Shown here: in pieces, positions 7,045-14,351 of the stretch
Numbering within the stretch: position 1 is the stretch's first letter
How the letters are laid out: each line of letters starts with the position of its first letter
Assembly (NCBI GenBank): GCA_946478755.1
Contig: CAMLDJ010000047.1
Span: 1 to 26,965 of the forward strand
DNA: 26,965 nt
DNA from: an uncultured Pedobacter sp.
Lineage (GTDB): Bacteria > Bacteroidota > Bacteroidia > Sphingobacteriales > Sphingobacteriaceae
Direction: 5' to 3'
Program-made: the position numbers and the translations under genes
The notes under the pieces: model-generated
What the model saw: only the letters and a program-made list of their open reading frames with translations
What the model was told of the DNA's origin: nothing
Databases searched by the model: none

Positions 7045-8013
7045 ATGAAAAAACTAAAAATAGCCTTCACGATCATCCTGACTGGCTTATTTGTGAGAAC
7101 AGAAATTATGGCACAATCAACCACAGTTAAAACAAGTCCTGCTTTAGAAGTTGGGGTTGTTTATCACCGCAAGGTAAATGTAAACGGTCTTGGCGTATTT
7201 TATAGAGAGTCAGGCCCAGCAGGAGCACCCACAATATTATTATTGCATGGTTACCCAACATCATCACATATGTTCCGCAATCTGATACCGGTGTTAAACA
7301 AAAAATTTCACATTATAGCCCCTGATCTTCCTGGATTTGGAAATACTGATTTGGCAGATCGTACAACTTATACCTATACTTTTGAAAATCTGGCCAAAAC
7401 AATGCAGGGTTTTATAGATGAATTAGGTTTAAAAAGGTTTGCAATTTATGTATTCGATTATGGTGCGCCAACCGGATTTCGTCTGGCACTTGCAAATCCA
7501 GAGAAAATTACGGGGATTATTTCGCAGAATGGCAATGCCTATGTAGAAGGATTGAGTACGGGGTGGAATCCAATTCAGAAATATTGGGAAAATACCACCC
7601 AAGAAAATAGAGATGCGCTAAGGGCTTTTTCTACCAAGGAGGGAACGAAATTCCAGTATTTTACTGGTGTTACCGATTCATCGCTTGTAGCCCCCGAAGC
7701 TTACATTTTGGATCAGTATTTTCTAGATAGGCCAGAATCTGCAGAAATTCAGCTTGACCTGTTGAAAGACTATAAAACAAATGTTGATCTGTATCCATCG
7801 TTTCAAAAGTATTTTAGAACCAATAAACCAAAATTGCTTGCTGTGTGGGGAAATAAAGATCCATTTTTTCTTCCAGCCGGAGCTGAGGCCTATAAAAAAG
7901 ATATTCCTAACGCAATAGTAAAATTTTATGATACTGGCCACTTTGCGTTAGAAACCCATGGACAGGAGATAGGAAATGAAATACTGAAGTTTCTCTCCAC
8001 CCTTCCAAAATAA
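7045..8013 (+). CDS. Exported alpha/beta-fold hydrolase (epoxide hydrolase/haloalkane dehalogenase-like)
   Basis: A 322-residue protein with a signal peptide (1-~24, ending IMAQ). The alpha/beta hydrolase core shows the oxyanion HGYP (68-71), PDLPGFGNTD (93-102) and the nucleophile elbow VFDYGAPTG with Asp138 where serine esterases have Ser. The acid is probably Asp272 in WGNKDPFF and the base His299 in GHFALE. An Asp nucleophile with HGYP is typical of epoxide hydrolases and haloalkane dehalogenases. The residue after the nucleophile is Tyr rather than the Trp (DW) usual in dehalogenases, so epoxide or other ester chemistry is possible. Divergent from a LysR regulator, with a good promoter. 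The substrate is unknown. Confidence 0.85.
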   Translation: MKKLKIAFTIILTGLFVRTEIMAQSTTVKTSPALEVGVVYHRKVNVNGLGVFYRESGPAGAPTILLLHGYPTSSHMFRNLIPVLNKKFHIIAPDLPGFGNTDLADRTTYTYTFENLAKTMQGFIDELGLKRFAIYVFDYGAPTGFRLALANPEKITGIISQNGNAYVEGLSTGWNPIQKYWENTTQENRDALRAFSTKEGTKFQYFTGVTDSSLVAPEAYILDQYFLDRPESAEIQLDLLKDYKTNVDLYPSFQKYFRTNKPKLLAVWGNKDPFFLPAGAEAYKKDIPNAIVKFYDTGHFALETHGQEIGNEILKFLSTLPK

Positions 8014-8144
8014 GATTTTTGGATGTAATACTGCCTAAATGTGAAGGATTTGTACCTAGAGTTGGCAGATTGAAGAGGATGGTTATGTGTAATTTATCAG
8101 GGCGGTAGAGCGTCTTTAGAAATCGGAAATACACTGATCAAAGC

Positions 8145-8168
8145 AAGCCCGGCATAAGCCGAGCTTTT
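8145..8168 (+). terminator. Hairpin after the alpha/beta hydrolase gene
   Basis: Arms AAGCCCGGC (8145-8153) and GCCGAGCTT (8158-8166) pair with one mismatch around ATAA, followed by TT. It is 130 bases after the hydrolase stop and 28 bases before the next gene, so it may separate the two transcripts. The T tract is short. Confidence 0.45.
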
Positions 8169-8195
8169 GCAAATAACAAATAAATCAAATAATTG

Positions 8196-8606
8196 ATGGA
8201 AATTAAAAATCCAGTACCACCGTTTAGCTACGACTCCGCGGTGAAGAAAGTTATGCTTGCAGAGCGCGCATGGAATAGCCGCAATCCTGAAGTAGTATGC
8301 ATGGCTTATACCCTTAATACAGAATGGCGCAATCGGTCGGAATTTATCTCGGGCCGTGAAGAAGTCAAAGTATTTTTAGCAAACAAATGGGAGAATGAAC
8401 TTGACTACAAGCTGAAAAAAGAACTTTGGGCATTTACTGACAACCGTATAGCGGTTCGCTTTGAATATGAATGGCATGACCATCAAGGTCAATGGTTCCG
8501 CAGCTTTGGGAATGAGCTTTGGGAATTTGATAAATACGGGCTAATGGAGAAACGGTTCGCAAGCATCAATGATCTGGCCATTGATGAAAAAGATCGAATT
8601 CTATAA
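8196..8606 (+). CDS. DUF1348 family protein (NTF2/SnoaL-like fold)
   Basis: A 136-residue protein from the ATG at 8196; a TTG one codon earlier is in frame but unlikely. It matches the DUF1348 pattern from end to end: [66 protein letters not shown] and a closing FASINDLAI. Members adopt a small NTF2-like cone fold. The conserved WRNR and EWHD patches may line a pocket, but no reaction is established for the family. It has no signal peptide, so it is cytoplasmic. A hairpin lies before it and another after it, so it is probably a single-gene transcript. Confidence 0.9.
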   Translation: MEIKNPVPPFSYDSAVKKVMLAERAWNSRNPEVVCMAYTLNTEWRNRSEFISGREEVKVFLANKWENELDYKLKKELWAFTDNRIAVRFEYEWHDHQGQWFRSFGNELWEFDKYGLMEKRFASINDLAIDEKDRIL

Positions 8607-8629
8607 AATAGATAAACACTAATGTTTAA

Positions 8630-8656
8630 AAGGCGCTAGGATATTGTTAGCGCCTT
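8630..8656 (+). terminator. Hairpin after the DUF1348 gene
   Basis: Perfect 9-base arms AAGGCGCTA (8630-8638) and TAGCGCCTT (8648-8656) with a 9-base loop, 23 bases after the stop. There is no T tract after it on the plus strand, but it is preceded by an A run. It is the likely transcript end. Confidence 0.5.
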
Positions 8657-8671
8657 GCCAATCTAGCACGG

Positions 8672-8728
8672 CGGTTCGACCTTAGTACGGCTGGATTGTT
8701 TCATATATCCTAACCGGAAATCGAACCG
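8672..8728. repeat. Inverted pair of tRNA T-arm-like octamers
   Basis: CGGTTCGA (8672-8679) and its reverse complement TCGAACCG (8721-8728) lie 41 bases apart. The same octamer occurs in the T arm of the tRNA-Leu gene 100 bases away. The segment 8657-8770 has no gene otherwise. It may hold tRNA debris or an undescribed small structured RNA. Confidence 0.35.
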
Positions 8729-8770
8729 TCAAAATCCTCGTTTTTGACACAATGGGCAGGTGTAAAACTA

Positions 8771-8802
8771 AAAAAACCCCTCTTTACTTGCGTAAAAAGG
8801 GG
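8771..8802 (-). terminator. Rho-independent terminator of tRNA-Leu
   Basis: On the minus strand CCCCTTTTTA (8802-8793), a 6-base loop, TAAAGAGGGG (8786-8777), then six T (8776-8771). The 10-base stem has one G-U pair. It begins 4 bases after the tRNA 3' end. Confidence 0.8.
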
Positions 8803-8805
8803 CTG

Positions 8806-8885
8806 TACCCAGCGCCGGAGTCGAACCGGCACGGTTTCCCACAGGTGTTTGAGACCAGCGCGTCTACCAATTCCGCCAGCTGGGC
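8806..8885 (-). tRNA. tRNA-Leu(CAA)
   Basis: The minus-strand product folds as a class II tRNA: acceptor GCCCAGC paired with GCTGGGT (first pair G-U), D-arm segment AATTGGTAGACGC, anticodon loop CTCAAAC with anticodon CAA, a variable arm longer than in class I tRNAs, and T arm GCCGG-TTCGACT-CCGGC. CAA reads the Leu codon UUG. The discriminator is A at 8806 and a full CCA is not encoded. The anticodon stem CTGGT/ACCTG has one U-U mismatch at its second pair. It has its own promoter and terminator. Confidence 0.92.
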
Positions 8886-8906
8886 ATTTGCTTATTCAGC
8901 GGGATG

Positions 8907-8938
8907 CAAATGTATAAATTAAGCACATAACTCGCAAA
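8907..8938 (-). promoter_or_regulatory. Promoter of tRNA-Leu
   Basis: On the minus strand TTTG (8938-8935), 20 bases, then TACATTTG (8914-8907), both exact matches to the Bacteroidota housekeeping consensus. The tRNA 5' end at 8885 is about 20 bases beyond the -7 element, leaving a short leader for processing. Confidence 0.65.
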
Positions 8939-8954
8939 TTTTATTTACTTCTTT

Positions 8955-10154
8955 TTATGTCTGATCTGATTTACTAAAACCTCCACCACTTAACAGATTA
9001 TCTAATAACAACTGATTCAATTGTTTAACTTCTTTTTTACTCATTTTCATATCCATTGGCAGATAAACTAAATTTTGAAGGGTTAACTCATTTGAGGTTT
9101 TTAACGACAAACTGGGAAATCCTATCTTAACTAAACTGGAAGCTTTTGAAGTGGCATCGAATCCTTTTTCTCTTAATTTATCGATTAACAGTGATGGATT
9201 AGCCGCTACTATCGGAATTACCCAGTTTGTATGCCTTAAGTTTGCAGCACCAACAATATTTAGCAGATCAACATTCAATAATAATTCGTTTACCAGTATC
9301 TTCCTTTTATGAATATGAGATTGATTAAAATCACTCAATTTATGCTGCAACATGCACAAATTGGCATAACATGGTCTGTATTTGATTTTCTCCATTACAT
9401 CTGTCCCAGGAAAACCTCTTGTAAAACCAGTAATAAGCGCATCAAAGTCTTTACCAGATTGCTTGCAAAGCCAATAAGCTATAGTAAATGGCCATCTTGC
9501 GGTAAGTATCTTAATCAGGGTAGCATTAATTATTTTTTTGAAATACCGATCACCTTTTTGCACCGGCAACCTATTATTCAATATTTTTACCGCAGCCAGT
9601 AACTGCTCGTTTCTGATATGAAGTATCGCACCGCTTAACGCTGTATTTGTCTTAATCAGTCCAAAACTGAACAATACCACGTCCGATTTTAAATTACCTT
9701 CATAAACTCCATCATAAGCTTGTGCACAATCTTCTATTACGATCAGATTATGCAATTTAGCCATGTTAAGCAGTGCTTCGGTATCCATTACGGCACCAAA
9801 TAAATGGGTAATGAGCAACAGCTTTGTTTTAGGCGTAATAGTGGCCTCTATCTGCCCGGCGGATATACCTAGTGTATTTTTATCTATAGGTAATGGTACA
9901 ACTTTTAAATGATAGGCAGCGATGATTGCAAACATATCAGGGATATTAATATCTGCAACCAGTATTTCGTCACCAGGTTCAAGATTTAGTGCTTCTAATA
10001 CGAGATATAAACCTGTACGAACAGAAAGACAGGGCAACTGCCCTTCAGGAAACTGGGGCTGTTCTTTTTTAAAACTGCAAGCGCTACCAATACAGTATAA
10101 TGCCGCTTTAAAAAGTTCGGTAAAACGAATATCTAACCTACCTCTGGCGATCAT
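8955..10154 (-). CDS. DegT/DnrJ/EryC1/StrS-type PLP-dependent aminotransferase
   Basis: A 399-residue fold-type I PLP enzyme of the sugar aminotransferase group. Visible marks are SVRTGLYLVLEALNLEPGDEI (cofactor phosphate region, ~44-64), VIEDCAQAYDG with Asp142 and Gln145 contacting PLP, and LFSFGLIKT with Lys168 as the Schiff-base lysine. The family transaminates nucleotide-linked keto-sugars for surface polysaccharides or antibiotics. Two features are unusual: a divergent, Cys-containing N-terminus before residue 35, and an S-G rather than the usual GEGG region after the lysine. No nucleotide-sugar genes are adjacent, only a DUF3817 membrane gene 49 bases upstream on the same strand. The donor and acceptor are unknown. 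Confidence 0.85.
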   Translation of the reverse strand: MIARGRLDIRFTELFKAALYCIGSACSFKKEQPQFPEGQLPCLSVRTGLYLVLEALNLEPGDEILVADINIPDMFAIIAAYHLKVVPLPIDKNTLGISAGQIEATITPKTKLLLITHLFGAVMDTEALLNMAKLHNLIVIEDCAQAYDGVYEGNLKSDVVLFSFGLIKTNTALSGAILHIRNEQLLAAVKILNNRLPVQKGDRYFKKIINATLIKILTARWPFTIAYWLCKQSGKDFDALITGFTRGFPGTDVMEKIKYRPCYANLCMLQHKLSDFNQSHIHKRKILVNELLLNVDLLNIVGAANLRHTNWVIPIVAANPSLLIDKLREKGFDATSKASSLVKIGFPSLSLKTSNELTLQNLVYLPMDMKMSKKEVKQLNQLLLDNLLSGGGFSKSDQT

Positions 10155-10203
10155 TTGTTAGAGCACATATAACACTAAGGTAAGTAATTTGCGTAACAGG
10201 CAA

Positions 10204-10500
10204 TTAGTTTAGCGCTCTTTCATCTTTTAGTTTTCGATCTACTATGAAAGGTGCGAAAGGAAGTAAAGAAGCAAGAAAAATTAAAACAGCTTTACCAAAC
10301 TTCCATTTTTGTTCTTGCCAGGCCAAAATTAATGTAGCAGCATATAATACAAATAATAACCCGTGGGCCCATCCTGTATATTTTACATACAAAGGAAGAT
10401 CTGCAAAATACTTTAACGGCATGGCTACAAATAATAAAAGCAGATAGGATATGCCTTCTGCCACGGCCACTTTGCGGAAAATAGAAAGGGAACTATTCAT
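10204..10500 (-). CDS. DUF3817 small integral membrane protein
   Basis: A 98-residue protein from the ATG at 10500; the frame can be extended to a TTG at 10548, but the family begins with a short cytoplasmic stretch like MNSSLSIFRKVAVAEGISYL. Three membrane helices are visible at about 14-30, 44-60 and 69-86, with the conserved GWAHG before the second and FIVDRKLK at the end. The family has no known function. It lies upstream of the DegT-type gene on the same strand and may be cotranscribed with it. Confidence 0.85.
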   Translation of the reverse strand: MNSSLSIFRKVAVAEGISYLLLLFVAMPLKYFADLPLYVKYTGWAHGLLFVLYAATLILAWQEQKWKFGKAVLIFLASLLPFAPFIVDRKLKDERALN

Positions 10501-10548
10501 TGATCTGATTGTTTGCTCCGAAAGTAAAACAAAGCTTTTGCCTATCAA

Positions 10549-10770
10549 AAACTAAAAAATGATTTTACAATCGGGTGTTTTATAAAGGTCGAAGGCGGAA
10601 CGTTTCGAGCTTAACCGCAAAGAGCACAGAGTGAAGGCGCAAAGCACACGAAGTTAGCCTTCGACTCCGATCAGACTGACAACCTTGAACTTTTGTCTTC
10701 GGACCTCTGACACCTGACTTTACGGAGTAACGCCCTCATTCATTTTCCATCAGAGCTCTTCCATCCGCAC
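10549..10770. other. Intergenic region with repeat-like sequence
   Basis: No gene is seen. It contains CGCAAAGAGCACAGAG and GCGCAAAGCACACGAAG, two related short direct motifs about 20 bases apart (10617-10653), and a stretch around 10656-10720 (GCCTTCGACTCCGATCAGAC) of a type common in intergenic repeats of this lineage. It separates the DUF3817 gene from hscB. Confidence 0.4.
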
Positions 10771-11307
10771 CTATTTCACCAATCGCTCCCTGATCCGATC
10801 GACGTACTTCTGTCGGTAAAAATTATCCTTAATCGATGGCAGTAGTTCATCAGATGCTGTTGGGTTGCTATCAAAATGGCCTATTAAATCATTCAATTCG
10901 TTAGCCAGGTCTTTTTCTATAGCATCAACATCTCGTTTTACCTTCGCAAGCTTTTCGGGATCCGGCTCAAATTCCAAATCCATTAAAGCCTCATTTACAT
11001 CCATCATTTCCATTAAAAAAGATTGTGGCAGTTGGTAACCTTCATCCGTTTCTACAATCCCTTTTAATTCGAGCACGTATTTTAAGCGTTTTTTAGCATT
11101 ACTCAGTGTCTGGTAAGCCTTATTGTTCAAAGTAGACAGGTCGAGTACCTCTTGCTGCTTATCTTCGCTTTCATTGGCATAAAAATCAGGATGAAACTGC
11201 TTGCTAAATGCATAAAATTTTGTTTTAACAGCACTTTGATCTGGGTTAAACTGGATCGGTAACCCGTAAAAATCGAAATAATTGGTCGCTGGTTTCGCTT
11301 CGCTCAT
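10771..11307 (-). CDS. hscB: Fe-S cluster assembly co-chaperone HscB
   Basis: A 178-residue J-domain protein. The J domain covers ~9-75: NYFDFYGLPIQFNPD, FSKQFHPDFYANES with the HPD motif at 39-41, and LSTLNNKAYQTLSNAKKRLKYVLEL. The C-terminal half is the HscB helical bundle that binds IscU (LMEMMDVNEALMDL). HscB delivers IscU to the Hsp70 HscA and stimulates its ATPase during cluster transfer. Length and both domains match the family. It is the last gene before a 222-base spacer and lies after a strong hairpin that separates it from rseP, so it probably has its own promoter, which I could not identify. Confidence 0.92.
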   Translation of the reverse strand: MSEAKPATNYFDFYGLPIQFNPDQSAVKTKFYAFSKQFHPDFYANESEDKQQEVLDLSTLNNKAYQTLSNAKKRLKYVLELKGIVETDEGYQLPQSFLMEMMDVNEALMDLEFEPDPEKLAKVKRDVDAIEKDLANELNDLIGHFDSNPTASDELLPSIKDNFYRQKYVDRIRERLVK

Positions 11308-11326
11308 GATGTATAAAAATTAAAAA

Positions 11327-11368
11327 GCCGCAGATGTTCAGATTTCGTCAAATCTGCGCATCTGCGGC
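11327..11368 (-). terminator. Two-level nested hairpin between rseP and hscB
   Basis: Outer arms GCCGCAGATG (11327-11336) and CATCTGCGGC (11359-11368) are perfect, and so are inner arms CAGATTT (11339-11345) and AAATCTG (11350-11356). On the minus strand five T follow directly, as in a rho-independent terminator for rseP. The nested palindrome also resembles an intergenic repeat element of this lineage. Confidence 0.7.
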
Positions 11369-11386
11369 AATTATATAAATTTGGTT

Positions 11387-12775
11387 TTACTTACCGAAGG
11401 ATTTTAGAATATCATTACCAAAAGCAAACACCATTAAACAGATCAAGATTACAAAACCTACAATTTGCGCCTTCTCCAGCACTTTTTCGCTTACCGGCTT
11501 ACGTTGTACCATCTCAATTAGAAGAAACACTACATGGCCTCCGTCTAAGCCTGGAATAGGCAATAAATTCATAAATGCCAATGCCATCGAGATTAATCCT
11601 GTTAAAGTCCAGAATTTAACCCAGTCGAAAGTACTGCCATATACCTTGGCAATCCCAATCGGGCTGCTGATATTACGTGCACTTAGCTTTCCGGTAATCA
11701 TTTTACCAATGCCTTTTGCGTTATCTACAAAAGTGCTCCATGCCATGGTTGCACCAACCGGTAACGATTCTATAAAGCCAAAATCTACATGCGCAGTTTC
11801 AGGCATTTTTAGGTTAGGAATAATTCCAATTGTTCCCTCTTTACCTACTTTAAGATCGAATGTTATCTCTTTTCCCATGCGCAAAGCCTTAATGGTAATG
11901 GGTTTTAACTTATTGGTAGAAACTTCTTCTTTAAACTGATCGAAAAAAGTAATCTGTTTTCCATTAACCGATAAAATGCTATCGCCTGGTTTAATACCGG
12001 CAGCGTAGGCAGGATATACTGGTTTCTCGAACTTTCTGCCAAATAGCCCATCAAAAAATGATGGTTTATCTGCTTTTTCATCAGGCGCGCTTACCTTATC
12101 TACACGCTCCATGACATATCGGGGCGAGATAAAATTCTCTTTATCGTTTTTCGATATTTTGTTTAAAATGGTATCCGGAACAGAGATATAAAGGGTTTTA
12201 TTCCCTCTTAATATGGTTAGTTGCGCACCATCAAACAATACTTTGCTTGATATAGCATCTTCAAAACGGATTAACTTGTTGCCGTTGATGGCCAAAATCT
12301 TATCTCCGTTTTTCAAACCGATTTCTTTACCAATTGCACCTACAGAAATACCATCATTCAATTTACTGTTAACGGTATAATTTTGCCCGACGTTGAAGGT
12401 TAACATCCAGAAGATAAAAATACCTACAATCACATTTACAATAATACCACCAAGCATTACAATTAAACGTTGCCAGGCTGGTTTAGAACGGAACTCCCAA
12501 GGTTGTGCAGGTTGGGCCATTTGCTCAGTATCCATACTCTCATCAATCATTCCGGCAATTTTTACATAACCGCCAAGTGGCAACCATCCCACGCCATATT
12601 CAACATCGCCTCTTTTGAAACTAAAAAGCTTGAAACCCCAGGCATCAAAAAATAAATAAAACTTTTCTACTTTAATACCAAATGCTCTGGCTGCCAAGAA
12701 ATGCCCTAATTCGTGTAATATTACCAATAAAGACAATCCGAGCAGCAGCTGCCCCGCCATAATCAATCCATTCAT
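11387..12775 (-). CDS. rseP: RIP metalloprotease RseP (site-2 protease)
   Basis: A 462-residue inner-membrane zinc protease that cuts anti-sigma factors and signal-peptide remnants within the membrane. The zinc motif is HELGH (21-25) in the first helix, and the second metal site is NLLPIPGLDGGH with Asp411 near the C-terminus. Between them are two PDZ-like domains (roughly 130-205 with GLKNGDKILAINGNK, and 240-310 with GIKPGDSILSVNGKQ). Four membrane segments are visible: about 5-27, 107-127, 390-420 and 440-455. Length is normal for the two-PDZ type. Only 29 bases separate it from the upstream dxr gene, a conserved neighbourhood, so the two are probably one transcript ending at the nested hairpin. 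Confidence 0.95.
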   Translation of the reverse strand: MNGLIMAGQLLLGLSLLVILHELGHFLAARAFGIKVEKFYLFFDAWGFKLFSFKRGDVEYGVGWLPLGGYVKIAGMIDESMDTEQMAQPAQPWEFRSKPAWQRLIVMLGGIIVNVIVGIFIFWMLTFNVGQNYTVNSKLNDGISVGAIGKEIGLKNGDKILAINGNKLIRFEDAISSKVLFDGAQLTILRGNKTLYISVPDTILNKISKNDKENFISPRYVMERVDKVSAPDEKADKPSFFDGLFGRKFEKPVYPAYAAGIKPGDSILSVNGKQITFFDQFKEEVSTNKLKPITIKALRMGKEITFDLKVGKEGTIGIIPNLKMPETAHVDFGFIESLPVGATMAWSTFVDNAKGIGKMITGKLSARNISSPIGIAKVYGSTFDWVKFWTLTGLISMALAFMNLLPIPGLDGGHVVFLLIEMVQRKPVSEKVLEKAQIVGFVILICLMVFAFGNDILKSFGK

Positions 12776-12804
12776 ATTTTCTTATAAAATTTTTATGTTA
12801 GATG

Positions 12805-13965
12805 TTAAACTATACTTTTTGTTACTAATTCGCCGGCTAAGATACGGCTATGTTTGTCAGTTTCTAAATAATCGCTCAATTGTGGTTTTTCAACAAAACT
12901 GATTTCTTCCATACACTGTTCAATAACCTCGCTCATCTGTAGGAAACCAATTTTATCCTTCAAAAATGCCGCTACAACAATTTCATTCGCAGCATTTAAA
13001 ATACAAGGCATATTCCCGCCTTTTCGTAAAGAAGTAAATGCCAGGTCTAAATTCCTGAATGTTTCCACGTCGGCCTTTTGAAAGCTAAAGTTTGGATAAT
13101 CTAAGAAATTAAAACGCTTAAAATTGTTTTTTAGCCTATTGGGATAATTTAAAGCATACTGAATAGGCAATTTCATATCAGGAACACCCATTTGTGCCTT
13201 CATAGATCCATCGGTAAACTGAACAATTGAATGGATGATAGACTGAGGGTGAACAATTACATCAATCTGATCTACATCAAGATTAAACAACCATTTTGCC
13301 TCAATTACCTCCAGGCCTTTATTCATTAGGGATGCAGAATCGATAGTGATTTTTGCGCCCATCACCCAGTTGGGGTGTTTTAAAGCCTGCTCTTTTTTTA
13401 CTGTAGATAAAAAATCTTTTGTTTTGCCTAAGAATGGTCCGCCCGAAGCTGTTAAATAAATCTTTTCGATTGAATGCTGCTCCTCACCTACCAAACATTG
13501 GAATATTGCAGAATGCTCCGAATCGACTGGTAAGATTTTAACTTGGTGCTCAGTCGCCAGTTGCGTAATCAGTTCGCCGGCTACCACCAAGGTTTCTTTG
13601 TTGGCCAAAGCAATATTTTTTCCAGCCTTAATGGCAGCAATAGTAGGTTTTAATCCTACCGAGCCCATTAATGCCGTTAATACCACATCACTATCATCAT
13701 AGGCCGCAACTTCTGACAATGCGGCTTCGCCTGCTAAAACTTTAATATTCAAAGCCGACAAAGCATTTTTCACTTCAATGTACTTGCCCTCATCACAGAT
13801 TACAACTACATCCGGCTTAAATTCTATTGCCTGCTGAATAAGTAATGCTGAATTCTTTAAGGCAGATAATACAGCTACTTTAAATGTTGAGGGATGATCC
13901 CTTACCACTTCTAGTGCTTGTGTACCTATACTTCCTGTAGAACCTAATATGGTTATTCTTTTCAA
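12805..13965 (-). CDS. dxr: 1-deoxy-D-xylulose 5-phosphate reductoisomerase
   Basis: A 386-residue enzyme of the MEP pathway that turns DXP into MEP using NADPH. The NADPH loop is ILGSTGSIGTQ (6-16). The metal ligands are in PVDSEHSA (Asp148, Glu150) and later in IDSASLMNKGLEVIEAKWLF, with HPQSIIHS at the substrate loop. The start is TTG at 13965: no ATG exists at the right place, and the protein needs to begin with KRITILGST. This rare start probably lowers translation. It is followed by rseP 29 bases downstream on the same strand. The family assignment is secure. Confidence 0.95.
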   Translation of the reverse strand: MKRITILGSTGSIGTQALEVVRDHPSTFKVAVLSALKNSALLIQQAIEFKPDVVVICDEGKYIEVKNALSALNIKVLAGEAALSEVAAYDDSDVVLTALMGSVGLKPTIAAIKAGKNIALANKETLVVAGELITQLATEHQVKILPVDSEHSAIFQCLVGEEQHSIEKIYLTASGGPFLGKTKDFLSTVKKEQALKHPNWVMGAKITIDSASLMNKGLEVIEAKWLFNLDVDQIDVIVHPQSIIHSIVQFTDGSMKAQMGVPDMKLPIQYALNYPNRLKNNFKRFNFLDYPNFSFQKADVETFRNLDLAFTSLRKGGNMPCILNAANEIVVAAFLKDKIGFLQMSEVIEQCMEEISFVEKPQLSDYLETDKHSRILAGELVTKSIV

Positions 13966-14116
13966 ATCGTTTTAATATCGTAACGCTTAAGGTTTAATTA
14001 AGCATTTTATCTAATTATTTTGTTGTCCACTTACTTCTCTTCAATATTTCGTCATTGCGAAGCTGGGCTTGCATAGGCTGAAGCAATCTATTTGTTTAAT
14101 AAAATTGCCTATGTCT
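13966..14116. repeat. Repeat-bearing spacer upstream of dxr
   Basis: No gene is seen. CGTCATTGCGA at 14050-14060 and GAAGCAATCTATTTG at 14080-14094 recur in the same order upstream of the GtrB-like gene (18735-18772), so this is one copy of a dispersed short repeat. Promoters for dxr should lie here, but I could not pick a convincing TAnnTTTG site on the minus strand. Confidence 0.5.
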
Positions 14117-14189
14117 CAATGCTGTGGTTCGTATCTCCACGAACTACTTTTTCTCATTTCGTTTCATGAGGACACGAACCGAGGAAGAT
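14117..14189 (+). repeat. 73-base palindromic repeat, copy 1
   Basis: It begins CAATGCTGTGGTTCG and ends GAGGAAGAT. It is nearly identical to 14279-14351 (three mismatches seen). Inside, GGTTCGT...ACGAACC and TCCACGAA...TTCATGAGGA can form a long imperfect hairpin. A frame running through both copies encodes a repeated NYFFSFRF peptide and is not a gene. Confidence 0.7.
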
Positions 14190-14198
14190 GAGTCTATC

Positions 14199-14260
14199 GT
14201 CATCTCGACTGAAGCGCAGCCCCGAACTTTCGGGAGAGATCTATCTAACAGATTTCGCGA
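14199..14260 (+). repeat. Spacer between the 73-base repeats with a third repeat type
   Basis: It has CGTCATCTCGACTGAAGCGC, a variant of the CGTCATTGCGA motif, then CCCGAACTTTCGGG (14221-14234), a perfect 6-base hairpin with a CT loop, then GAGATCTATCT. The structure looks like a member of a palindromic intergenic repeat family. Confidence 0.45.
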
Positions 14261-14278
14261 CTGCGTTGCACTTCGCTC

Positions 14279-14351
14279 CAATGCTATGGTTCGTGTCTCC
14301 ACGAACTACTTTTTCTCATTTCGTTTCGTGAGGACACGAACCGAGGAAGAT
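14279..14351 (+). repeat. 73-base palindromic repeat, copy 2
   Basis: Same element as 14117-14189, offset by exactly 162 bases. Here the outer arms GGTTCGTGTC and GACACGAACC are perfectly complementary, so this copy forms the better hairpin. Its last base is the first base of the GH3-type gene's stop triplet as read on the plus strand (14351-14353), so the hairpin ends that gene's transcript. Confidence 0.7.

Noticed and set aside
4287..8606. A defence or toxin-antitoxin island in the accessory stretch
   Set aside because: All genes there fit ordinary regulators and metabolic enzymes; no nuclease, toxin, methyltransferase or defence ATPase is present.
8806..8885. tRNA-Leu as an integration (att) site of an island
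   Set aside because: No integrase gene or direct repeat of the tRNA 3' end is seen in the window; the neighbours look chromosomal.
14117..14351. CRISPR-like array
   Set aside because: Only two copies of a 73-base palindromic unit with one 89-base spacer; no cas genes.
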